A stretch of DNA of 64,000 bases from Alcanivorax sp. 24 (GTDB lineage Bacteria > Pseudomonadota > Gammaproteobacteria > Pseudomonadales > Alcanivoracaceae), in contig NZ_SNUA01000006.1 of the NCBI RefSeq assembly GCF_004360225.1, forward strand, positions 62,001 through 126,000. The letters are read 5' to 3'. The position numbers were made by a program, and so were the translations under genes. The stretch's first letter is position 1. Every line of letters begins with the position of its first letter. Of the stretch, positions 55,283 to 64,000 are shown in pieces. Under the pieces are notes generated by a model that was not told the origin of the DNA, made no database searches, and saw only the letters and a list, made by a program, of their open reading frames with translations.

Positions 55283-56812
55283 ATGAACAGTAAGGTGAAC
55301 CTGGATGTTCGCGATCTGAACACCAAGGTAGCGATCGTTGGCGGCGGCTTTGGTGGCCTGTGCATGGCGATCAAGCTGCGGGAGGCCGGAATCGACGATT
55401 TCGTTGTGCTGGAAAAAGCGGGTGAGGTCGGCGGTACCTGGCGGGAAAACACCTATCCCGGTGCCGCCTGTGACGTGCAATCGCACCTGTACTCCTATTC
55501 CTTCGAAGGCAATCCCGACTGGTCTCGTCGCTACAGTGGCTGGCGGGAGATTCAGGATTACATCCAACGGGTGACGGACAAGCACCGGCTCCACGACAGC
55601 ATCCGTTTCAACTCGGAGGTGGAAGCGGCCCACTTTGATGAAAAGCGAGCCCGCTGGACGCTGCGGCTCACCGATGGCGCCCGTGTCGATTGTCAGCACT
55701 GGGTGCTGGCCACTGGTCCGCTACATGTGCCGTCGATTCCCGAATTTCCGGGGTTGGAAAATTTCAAAGGCAAAGTGTTCCACTCCTCCCTGTGGGACCA
55801 CGACTACGACCTCGCCGGCAAAAAAGTGGTGTCCATCGGCACCGGCGCCAGCGCCATTCAGTATGTGCCGGAGATCGCGCCGAAAGCGGGGCAACTGACG
55901 GTGGTGCAGCGCACCCCGGGCTGGATCGTGCCCCGTGATGAGAGAGCCTATTCGCGGCGTGACAAGACCTGGTTCCGCCGTTTCCCGTTGTTGCGCAAGC
56001 TGCACCGGGCGCGCCTGTACTGGAGCAATGAGTCCCGGGTGCTGCCGATCTTCCATCCGCGCCTGGCATCCCTGCTGGAGCCGCTGGTGAAGCAGTTCAT
56101 TCGCTATCAGGTGAAGGACAAGGAAACCGCTCGCAAGCTGACGCCCAACTATCGGCTGGGTTGTAAGCGGATCATGATCTCCAATCGCTATTACCCCACC
56201 TTCAACCGGCCCAACGTGGAGCTGGTCACTGAAGGGGTGAAGGAAATACGGGAACACAGCATTGTGTTCAGTGACGGCAGCGAGCGGGAGATGGACTGTC
56301 TGGTGCTGGGCACCGGCTTCGTGGTGGATCCGCGCATTTACATGAAGGATTTCGAGATCACCGGGCTGCCGGGTCATCGTCTGCAGGATGACTGGCGCAA
56401 TGCTTCCGAGGCCTATCTGGGCGTCAGCGTGGCTGGTTATCCGAACATGTTCCAGATGGTCGGCCCCAACACCGGACTCGGCCACAACTCCATTATTTTC
56501 ATGATCGAGTGCCAGGCGCGATACATCGTCGATGCCATCCGCACGGTGGCGCGGCGTGGCGCGGATTATCTGGATGTGAAGCGCTCGGACATGGACGCTT
56601 TCAATGATCAGTTGCAGATGGATCTCAAGGGCACGGTGTGGCAGAGCGGTGGGTGTTCCAGCTGGTATCAGCAGGCGGATGGCCGCAACGTGGCGATCTG
56701 GCCGTACTCCACCTGGCGCTACTGGCTGAAGACCCGCTCCCTGGACGAGTCCGTTTATCGCTGGGAAAAAGTGGCGGAGAGACAACCGCAAGGGGAGCCG
56801 GTGAGGGTCTGA
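55283..56812 (+). CDS. Flavin-containing monooxygenase, Baeyer-Villiger type
   Basis: 509 residues. FAD Rossmann motif VGGGFGGLCMA (about 19), then GGTWRENTYPGAACDVQSHLYSYSF. The type I BVMO fingerprint FKGKVFHSSLWDHDYDL (FxGxxxHxxxWD, about 162-173) lies between the two dinucleotide sites, with NADPH motif IGTGASAIQ (about 190). These enzymes oxidise ketones to esters or, in related proteins, hydroxylate long alkyl chains. The sequence differs at the N-terminus from the alkane oxygenase AlmA as I recall it, so AlmA is not claimed. The divergent AraC gene suggests induction by the substrate. A ribosome site AGGAG precedes ATG 55283. Confidence 0.9.
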   Translation: MNSKVNLDVRDLNTKVAIVGGGFGGLCMAIKLREAGIDDFVVLEKAGEVGGTWRENTYPGAACDVQSHLYSYSFEGNPDWSRRYSGWREIQDYIQRVTDKHRLHDSIRFNSEVEAAHFDEKRARWTLRLTDGARVDCQHWVLATGPLHVPSIPEFPGLENFKGKVFHSSLWDHDYDLAGKKVVSIGTGASAIQYVPEIAPKAGQLTVVQRTPGWIVPRDERAYSRRDKTWFRRFPLLRKLHRARLYWSNESRVLPIFHPRLASLLEPLVKQFIRYQVKDKETARKLTPNYRLGCKRIMISNRYYPTFNRPNVELVTEGVKEIREHSIVFSDGSEREMDCLVLGTGFVVDPRIYMKDFEITGLPGHRLQDDWRNASEAYLGVSVAGYPNMFQMVGPNTGLGHNSIIFMIECQARYIVDAIRTVARRGADYLDVKRSDMDAFNDQLQMDLKGTVWQSGGCSSWYQQADGRNVAIWPYSTWRYWLKTRSLDESVYRWEKVAERQPQGEPVRV

Positions 56813-56836
56813 CACGGGATAGCGTGTTGACACGCC

Positions 56837-56908
56837 ATTCGCTGCCAAGGCAGCTTCCCACAGTAAGCTCACTACGAAGCCGCTGTGGGAGCTGCCTTGG
56901 CAGCGAAT
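56837..56908. repeat. REP doublet between convergent genes
   Basis: ATTCGCTGCCAAGGCAGCTT (56837 onward) and its complement ending at 56908 form inverted REP copies around a 19-base centre. The core differs from the other REPs here (GCTGCCTTGGCAGC in place of GCTTGCTTGCAAGC), so it is a second variant of the same shape. Confidence 0.85.
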
Positions 56909-56915
56909 ACCGGCG

Positions 56916-57701
56916 TCAGAGATCACCCACGGCCCGGCGGGCTTTCTCCACGTTTTCCTTCAGGTGCCTGGGGTTGACCGTGCCGGCGATCACGGCGCCG
57001 ACGCCCGGTGTGCCGAGGACCCGGTCGAGACTGGCCTGAACCGGATCAGCGTGACCGGCGTCGAGGTGACCGCTGGCGAACGCCTTCTTGATCAGAATCC
57101 CTTTGCCGTGTTCGGCGGCGTAATCGATCACCGGCCGTTCCTCATCGTGGGCCAGGTTATAGGTGACCATGGCCACGTCCGCCCGCCGCAGGGTTTCCAG
57201 GCCGCCTTCCACGGTCTTGGTGGAAACCCCGATGGCCCGGATCAGCCCTTTGCGTTTCAGCTCCGCCAGGACTTCCAGCGTGCCCTGACGCAGCACGTCC
57301 AGATCGTTGCCGTCGGAGTGAATCAGCACGCAATCCAGATAGTCGGTGTTGAGGCGGCGCAAGCTGCGCTCCACCGAGGCGATGGTGTGCTCGGGGGTAA
57401 AGTCGAAACGGCTCTCGCCTTTCTCGAACTCTTCACCGACCTTGGAGACGATGACCCAGTCCCGGCGCCCGGTCAGCAACTGTCCCAGCCGTTCCTCGCT
57501 GCGTCCGTAGGCCGGAGCGGTGTCGATCAGGTTGATGTCCAGGTCCCGGGCCAGCGCCAGCAGCTCGCGCACCGCCTGGTCATCGGGAATGGTGAACGCG
57601 GAGGGGTATTTCACGCCCTGGTCACGGCCGATCTTCACCGTGCCGAGGCCGAGGGCGCTGACGGTCAGCCCGGTGTCGCCGAGCGGGCGCAGAAACGCCA
57701 T
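56916..57701 (-). CDS. Aldo/keto reductase
   Basis: 261 residues, TIM-barrel NADPH reductase. LGDTGLTVSALGLGTVKIGRDQGVKYP at the start. The tetrad Asp and Tyr lie in NLIDTAPAYGRSEERLGQLL, the Lys in WVIVSKVGEE and the His in CVLIHSDG. The C-terminus has PVQASLDRVLGTPGVGAVIAGTVNPRHLKENVEKA. It forms a pair with the FAD oxidoreductase (1-base overlap, ATG inside TCA/CAT boundary at 57701), as the homologous pair does in Pseudomonas near waaA, as I recall. Substrate unknown. Confidence 0.92.
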   Translation of the reverse strand: MAFLRPLGDTGLTVSALGLGTVKIGRDQGVKYPSAFTIPDDQAVRELLALARDLDINLIDTAPAYGRSEERLGQLLTGRRDWVIVSKVGEEFEKGESRFDFTPEHTIASVERSLRRLNTDYLDCVLIHSDGNDLDVLRQGTLEVLAELKRKGLIRAIGVSTKTVEGGLETLRRADVAMVTYNLAHDEERPVIDYAAEHGKGILIKKAFASGHLDAGHADPVQASLDRVLGTPGVGAVIAGTVNPRHLKENVEKARRAVGDL

Positions 57702-58909
57702 CAGTGATTCTCCCGCGCGAAGCAGTGGTGCCAGTACGGTTGCCCCAGAGGGGCCAGCGGCAGGTTTTCGGGCGGCGCCATGGCGGGGCCCGGTTGCAGG
57801 CCGTGTTCACGGATCAAGGCTTCAACCCGGTCACCCAGGTCCGGCGCCAACGTCAGTTTGGTGGGCCAGGTCAGGATCAGGTCGCCGTCGCGCCGGGCAT
57901 AGGCGTTGTCGGGCTTGGCCAGGCTGTTCTGGCGCGGCTCCGCCCGACTCACATCCAGGGTGGCCCAATCGGCGCCGCTGAAGTCCAGCCAGGGGAACAA
58001 TTGATCGAGTTCCGCCTTGGCGGCGGCGATCTGTTCGGCGTCATTCCGTTCCACGCCCCGTTCCGCCAGGTCACCACCGAGATACCAGACCAGGGAACCG
58101 TCCGGTAGCGGGTGGGTGGTGACGGTCAGACGCGGTTTGCTGCTGGCGCCGACGCAGTGGGCGTAGAGCGCGTGACCGAGACGATGACGCACCAGTACCA
58201 TTTTCAGAGGCCGGCTCTGGCTTTCATCCTGGGCGAACAGGTGCCGCGTGTGGGCGCTGTCCAGCAAGGCCGCGTTACCATCGCCAGCGGCCAGTACCGA
58301 CAGTTTCGGGCGGATCACGGCGCCATCGAGACGCACTTCGCGAATGCCGCGCTCATCCCAGGTCAGCCGTTCGCTTAAATCCGGCGCCCGCAGCAATCGG
58401 GTTCGCACCGGCGCGGTCAGCACATCGAGCAGGCTTTCGGTATCCACCACCAGATCGTCGAGCCGGTAGACCTGCCCCTTGAAACGGGCATTGGCGAGGG
58501 CGGAAGGGTAGTCGCCACGGCGCAAACGCTCGATCCGGCCACGCAGCATCTTGCTGGCGAAGAAGGTGGTCATGCGGCTGGCCACGGAGCCGGCGGACCA
58601 CAGATGCTGGGTGTCCGAGAGCACATCCAGACCATTCAGCGGCACCGGGCCCTGTCCCGCCATGGCGGCGCGCCAGCGCTCCGGCATGCCGGCGATGGCC
58701 TCGGATTCATTGGACAGGGCGCCGCCAAGGGCGTACTTGAGCCCGCCGTGAATAATGCCCTGGCTGGCCAGGGTCTGGGCTCCGCCCAGAGTGCCGGTTT
58801 CCAGCAGCAGGCATTGGTAGCCCTGATTCTGTAATTGGTTGATCAACCACAGGCCGGCAATGCCGCCGCCGAAAATGAGAACGTCCGGTTCTAGGGTCTG
58901 GGTAGTCAT
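57701..58909 (-). CDS. FAD-dependent oxidoreductase (DAO superfamily)
   Basis: 402 residues. The FAD-binding motif is FGGGIAGLWLINQLQ (about 13-27), then LLLETGTLGGAQTLASQGIIHGGLKYALGG, typical of glycine-oxidase/DAO-type flavoproteins. A second FAD element is PKLSVLAAGDGNAALL. A C-terminal domain reads HPLPDGSLVWYLGGDLAERG. No signal peptide. It is co-transcribed with the aldo/keto reductase and divergent from waaA. The substrate is unknown; a redox pair function is likely. Confidence 0.88.
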   Translation of the reverse strand: MTTQTLEPDVLIFGGGIAGLWLINQLQNQGYQCLLLETGTLGGAQTLASQGIIHGGLKYALGGALSNESEAIAGMPERWRAAMAGQGPVPLNGLDVLSDTQHLWSAGSVASRMTTFFASKMLRGRIERLRRGDYPSALANARFKGQVYRLDDLVVDTESLLDVLTAPVRTRLLRAPDLSERLTWDERGIREVRLDGAVIRPKLSVLAAGDGNAALLDSAHTRHLFAQDESQSRPLKMVLVRHRLGHALYAHCVGASSKPRLTVTTHPLPDGSLVWYLGGDLAERGVERNDAEQIAAAKAELDQLFPWLDFSGADWATLDVSRAEPRQNSLAKPDNAYARRDGDLILTWPTKLTLAPDLGDRVEALIREHGLQPGPAMAPPENLPLAPLGQPYWHHCFARENH

Positions 58910-58934
58910 GGCTCACCGCCGGAAAAAGTTGCGG

Positions 58935-58948
58935 CTATGCTAGCATAG
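58935..58948. promoter_or_regulatory. Palindromic overlapping -10 region between divergent genes
   Basis: CTATGCTAGCATAG is a perfect 14-bp palindrome that gives TATGCT as a -10 box on both strands (58936-58941 and 58942-58947). It lies between the starts of the FAD oxidoreductase (58909, minus) and waaA (59046, plus). The -35 regions are unclear, so this is a suggestion only. Confidence 0.4.
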
Positions 58949-59045
58949 GCCGCCGTCAAGGATGCCGATGTGGGTCATCTGTGGGGATGATATCCGGCGA
59001 CCTCAAGGTCGATTGTCTCGCCCGTGCCACTGTTTGGATCGTTCT

Positions 59046-60323
59046 ATGCGTTTTTTCTACACCTTGCTTTGGTATCTGCTGCTGCCGTTGCTGTTCGTGC
59101 GTCTGTGGTGGCGGGGGCGGCGGGCGCCGGCCTATCGACAGCGTTGGCGTGAGCGCATGGCGCTGGGCTATCGCTCCGGTACGCTCAAGGACAGCGTCTG
59201 GATTCATGCGGTGTCGGTGGGGGAGACCCTGGCGGCGGCGCCGTTGATCGAAGCGCTGCTGGCGCGTTTCCCGGAAACGCCATTGATCGTGACCACCACC
59301 ACGCCCACCGGTTCGGAACGGGTGCGGGCATTGTTCGGCGACCGGGTCACGCATGTCTATTGCCCATGGGAATTGCCCGGCGCCTACCGGCGCTTTTTCC
59401 GGGCCTTCGATCCGCGTCTGGTGATCGTCCTGGAAACCGAGCTGTGGCCGAACCTGTGCGCCGCCGCCGAAGCCCGTGGCGCCAAACTGATGCTGATGAA
59501 TGGCCGGCTGTCGGAGAAGAGCTATCGCGGCTATGCCAGGCTCGGTGCCCTGGTGCGCCCGATGCTGGGCCGTTTCCAGGTGCTGGCGGTGCAGACCGAA
59601 GCGGAGGCGGAACGGTTTCGCCAGTTGGGCGCCGATCCGCAACGGATCAAGGTCAACGGCAGCGTCAAATTCGACCTGACCCTGGACGACCCGGTGAAAA
59701 CCACGGCCTCGGCATTGAAGACCGGATTCGGGCAACGCCCGGTGTGGATCGCCGCCAGCACTCACCCCGGCGAGGACGACATCGTTCTCAATGCGCACCG
59801 CGAGGTCCTGGCGGGGCAGCCGCGGGCGCTGTTGGTATTGGTGCCCCGCCACCCGGAGCGTTTTGATGAAGTGGCGGGCCTGGCCCGCCGGCGTGGATTC
59901 AGTGTCGCTCGCCGCAGCCGTGACGAGGCGGTGGACGAACGGACTCAGGTTTACCTGGCGGATACCATGGGAGAATTACTGATGCTGTTCGGTATCAGTG
60001 ACGTGGCTTTCGTCGGCGGTTCCCTGGTGCCGGTGGGCGGACATAATTTGCTGGAGCCGGCGGCCTGGTCACTGCCGGTGCTGAGCGGGCCCCATCTGCA
60101 TAACTTTACCGCCATCGCCGATTTGCTGGATCAGGCGGAGGCCTTGGAATTGGTGGCCGATGGCGAGGCGCTGGCGCGGGCGGTAACGGGATTGTTCGAA
60201 GACCCGGCATTGCGCCGACGCCGGGGAGAGGCGGCGGCGGCCGTGGTGGCCGCCAACCGTGGGGCGCTTCAGCGTGGCGTGACCATTTGCGCTTCGCTCT
60301 GGCCTTCCAGATCCGGATCATAG
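59046..60323 (+). CDS. waaA: Kdo transferase
   Basis: 425 residues from ATG 59046 (MRFFYTLLWYLLLPLLFVRLWWRG); longer in-frame starts are in noncoding sequence. An N-terminal membrane anchor is followed by the GT30 domain: WIHAVSVGETLAAAPLIEALL, TTTTPTGSERVRALFG, LETELWPNLCAAAEARGAKLMLMNGRLSEKSY and FVGGSLVPVGGHNLLEPAAWSLPVLSGPH. It transfers Kdo to lipid IVA on the cytoplasmic face. Its last 55 bases overlap the 3' end of convergent tolC, an unusual antisense overlap. Confidence 0.97.
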   Translation: MRFFYTLLWYLLLPLLFVRLWWRGRRAPAYRQRWRERMALGYRSGTLKDSVWIHAVSVGETLAAAPLIEALLARFPETPLIVTTTTPTGSERVRALFGDRVTHVYCPWELPGAYRRFFRAFDPRLVIVLETELWPNLCAAAEARGAKLMLMNGRLSEKSYRGYARLGALVRPMLGRFQVLAVQTEAEAERFRQLGADPQRIKVNGSVKFDLTLDDPVKTTASALKTGFGQRPVWIAASTHPGEDDIVLNAHREVLAGQPRALLVLVPRHPERFDEVAGLARRRGFSVARRSRDEAVDERTQVYLADTMGELLMLFGISDVAFVGGSLVPVGGHNLLEPAAWSLPVLSGPHLHNFTAIADLLDQAEALELVADGEALARAVTGLFEDPALRRRRGEAAAAVVAANRGALQRGVTICASLWPSRSGS

Positions 60324-61675
60324 AGGTCCAGGCTTTCCTGACCGGACAGCCAGTCATTCAGTGAGGCCAGATCCTCGACGTCCAACTCGCCGGTGGCGGC
60401 TTTCAGGTTCAGAGTGTTGAGGATGTAGTCATAGCGCGCGTTGGCGTAGTCGCGTAACGCACCGTACAGGGCCTGCTGTGCGTTGAGCAGGTCAACCACG
60501 TTGCGGGTGCCCACCTCGTAGCCGGACTGGGTGGCTTCCAGAGCGGCGCGGGCGGACCGGATGGCCTGCTTGCGAGCGCTGACCCGCAGCGCGTCCGCCT
60601 CCACCGTGCGGTAAAAGGTGCGGGTCTGCTGGGTAACGTCACGGATCGCCTGCTGATACAACTGGTCGGCGGCGTCGGCGCGCAGAGCAGCCTGTTTGCG
60701 CTGGCTGTTGAGGCCGCCGCCACGGAACAGTGGCATGGAAATCTCGATGCCCACTTCCGTGCCGTGGTTGTCCGGGGTGATCCCGGAAGACGTGGTGCCC
60801 ACCGCGCTGTCGCCTCGTGGAGAGGTGTGGGTGTGGGAGTAGGTGCCCACCAAAGCCACCTGCGGCATCATCGCGCCGAATTGACGGTCGGCGGTGAAAC
60901 CCGCCGCGGTGGCGTTCCCCTGGGCCACCAGTACCTGGGGATTCCGTACCGAGGCCTTGTCCAGCCAGTCCTGCATTGTTGCCGGTTGCGGCCCTTCCAT
61001 CGGCAGTTGCTCACGCAGTTCCGCCAGGGTTTCCCAACGCTGACCGGTGAGGGTTTCCAACTGGTCACGGGCGATGGCGAAGTCCTGCTCGGCGACGATC
61101 AGGTTCACCCGGGTCAGGTCATAGGCGGCTTGTGCCTCTTCCACTTCGGTGGCTGGCACCAGACCCACCTCGAAGCGTTCGTTGGTTTGCTCCAGTTGCC
61201 GGGAGATGGCCTTTTCCTCGGCCTGGGCCGACACCAGGGTGTCCCAGGCCCGCAGCACGCCGAAGTAGCCCTGAGCCACGCGCAATACGAAATCCTGGCG
61301 CGCTTGCTGGAATTCAGCCTCGGCGGTGGAGACCACCGCTTTGGCTTCCTTGAAGCCGTACCAGGCGTCGAGCCGGAACAGCGGTTGCGACAGCGTTACC
61401 GTGGTGGCTTCCGAGTCATACTTCTGGTTGAAATTACCTTCCTCGATATCCCGGTCGGTGCGGTAGCGGCCGTAGCGGGCATCGATGGTGGGGAGCAGCG
61501 CCGCCCGGCCCTGCACCAGCGTTTCCTGTTCCGCTTCCCAGGTTTGCCGCTCGGCGCGCCAGGTGCTGTCGTAATCCCAGGCGGCATTGGCGACCTGTTT
61601 CAGGTCGGCGGCCTGGGCGCCCATGGACAGCAGGGTGATGGCCAGGGCCAGAGGTTTCAGCGGGCTCCGCTTCAT
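60269..61675 (-). CDS. tolC: TolC-family outer-membrane efflux channel
   Basis: 468 residues from ATG 61675 (MKRSPLKPLALAITLLSMGAQAADLKQ) with AAGGAAAC upstream; the frame to 61951 is rejected because it crosses the promoter region. Signal peptide 1-22. Repeated OEP domains: WEAEQETLVQGRAALLPTIDARYGR, TVTLSQPLFRLDAWYGFKEAKAVV, then DQLETLTGQRW and EISMPLFRGGGLNSQRKQAA. These are the two structural repeats that form the helical barrel. The C-terminus has TLNLKAATGELDVEDLASLNDWL. It is the outer-membrane partner of type I secretion and RND pumps. It ends 55 bases inside waaA. Confidence 0.95.
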   Translation of the reverse strand: MKRSPLKPLALAITLLSMGAQAADLKQVANAAWDYDSTWRAERQTWEAEQETLVQGRAALLPTIDARYGRYRTDRDIEEGNFNQKYDSEATTVTLSQPLFRLDAWYGFKEAKAVVSTAEAEFQQARQDFVLRVAQGYFGVLRAWDTLVSAQAEEKAISRQLEQTNERFEVGLVPATEVEEAQAAYDLTRVNLIVAEQDFAIARDQLETLTGQRWETLAELREQLPMEGPQPATMQDWLDKASVRNPQVLVAQGNATAAGFTADRQFGAMMPQVALVGTYSHTHTSPRGDSAVGTTSSGITPDNHGTEVGIEISMPLFRGGGLNSQRKQAALRADAADQLYQQAIRDVTQQTRTFYRTVEADALRVSARKQAIRSARAALEATQSGYEVGTRNVVDLLNAQQALYGALRDYANARYDYILNTLNLKAATGELDVEDLASLNDWLSGQESLDLYDPDLEGQSEAQMVTPR

Positions 61676-61716
61676 ATGCGTTTCCTTCCTCATTCTTTTG
61701 TTCCGGCTTGTGTCTC

Positions 61717-61758
61717 GCGCCAGCCGTGCCGGGCATTTTGTCCTTGCACGGCTGGCGC
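61717..61758. other. Strong hairpin between tolC and thiC
   Basis: GCGCCAGCCGTGC (61717-61729) and its exact complement (61746-61758) form a 13-bp stem with a 16-base loop. It lies 42 bases upstream of the tolC ATG on the minus strand. No T run follows on either strand, so it is not an ordinary terminator. It may be a leader hairpin of tolC or an operator. Confidence 0.7.
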
Positions 61759-61853
61759 TTGATCCCCACCGACAGGTAACGGTGAAATGGTGAACTGGCC
61801 AGTATGGTAATGGCAAGCGAGACGGATTGACACTCCCATCGTCGCGCCCTCGG

Positions 61854-61882
61854 TTGTCCGTAAATGGGTCGCTGCGTATAGT
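61854..61882 (+). promoter_or_regulatory. Candidate sigma-70 promoter of thiC
   Basis: TTGTCC (61854-61859), a 17-base spacer and TATAGT (61877-61882). Transcription would start about 35 bases before the GTG at 61924, too short to hold a TPP riboswitch. Confidence 0.6.
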
Positions 61883-61908
61883 GTTCGCCTCCCCCATGTT
61901 TGTTGTAG

Positions 61909-64000
<2,092 letters not shown>

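Noticed and set aside
55283-56812. AlmA long-chain alkane monooxygenase
   Set aside because: Shares the flavoprotein class, but the visible motifs fit a general type I Baeyer-Villiger enzyme; naming it AlmA needs an alignment.
61791-61830. TPP riboswitch before thiC
   Set aside because: Only one short side of the conserved core is vaguely similar and the CTGAGA half is missing.

Overview
The window is high-GC chromosomal DNA, densely packed with housekeeping genes, and it reads as a gammaproteobacterium. The ubiE-ubiJ-ubiB-hisE-tatABC run, the Gram-negative LPS core genes and the NtrC-controlled glnA all point there. Gene order in two parts matches what I remember of Pseudomonas: typA...glnA-DUF4124-ntrB-ntrC, and glnE-ilvE-waaF/C/G/P...hldE...waaA-tolC-thiC-nudF. 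The intergenic repeat style and the mix of genes would fit an Alcanivorax-like member of the Pseudomonadales/Oceanospirillales. The genus is inference only. I saw no tRNA, rRNA, CRISPR array, transposase or prophage.

Layout. 1-4167: 5' part of typA (minus strand), then a three-gene predicted protease / inactive transglutaminase membrane protein / ATP-grasp ligase system. 4168-5385: a broken membrane sulfatase gene, a TIR-bounded repeat unit and a 12-copy heptamer array. 5386-12122: a PP-loop RNA-thiolation-type protein with a TusA-like partner, then the nitrogen genes glnA, DUF4124, glnL (ntrB) and glnG (ntrC). glnA has two NtrC boxes and a sigma-54 promoter. 12123-12917: a complex repeat region. 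12918-17675: pip-dtd, a DUF3015 protein, a DUF4105 protein and a lipoprotein hydrolase. 17851-24941 (minus strand): argA, an unknown gene, ubiE, ubiJ, ubiB, hisE, tatA, tatB, tatC. 25100-27076 (minus): Pit phosphate transporter and its DUF47 partner. 27245-29044: a GspE/PilB-type ATPase.

29298-39564: glnE, ilvE and the LPS inner-core operon waaF, a kinase-like gene, waaC, waaG, waaP and a double-kinase-like gene. 39710-45275: a complete pseudaminic acid pathway (pseB, C, F, G, H, I) with overlapping stops and starts. 45298-52240: surface-glycan genes (TagB/TagF-like transferase, acyltransferase with SGNH domain, GT-C membrane glycosyltransferase, LpxL-type acyltransferase, O-antigen ligase/polymerase). 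52478-64000: hldE, an AraC regulator divergent from a Baeyer-Villiger-type monooxygenase, an aldo/keto reductase and an FAD oxidoreductase, waaA, tolC, thiC and the start of nudF.

How the genes fit together. GlnA makes glutamine, GlnE adenylylates it, and GlnL/GlnG activate its sigma-54 promoter, so much of one nitrogen circuit lies in one window. HldE, WaaA, WaaC, WaaF, WaaG, WaaP, LpxL and the ligase supply lipid A/core assembly. The pse genes and nearby transferases would decorate the surface glycan.

The least ordinary DNA is intergenic. REP-type doublets sit between convergent genes. Several short elements are bounded by inverted arrays of 7-8 bp tandem units. Two roughly 390-bp TIR-bounded units carry their arms in opposite orientation while their outer right flanks match. 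A 231-bp element has perfect 32-bp ends, and a nested inverted repeat separates ubiJ from ubiB. These repeats and the PP-loop/TusA pair are the best candidates for something undescribed.
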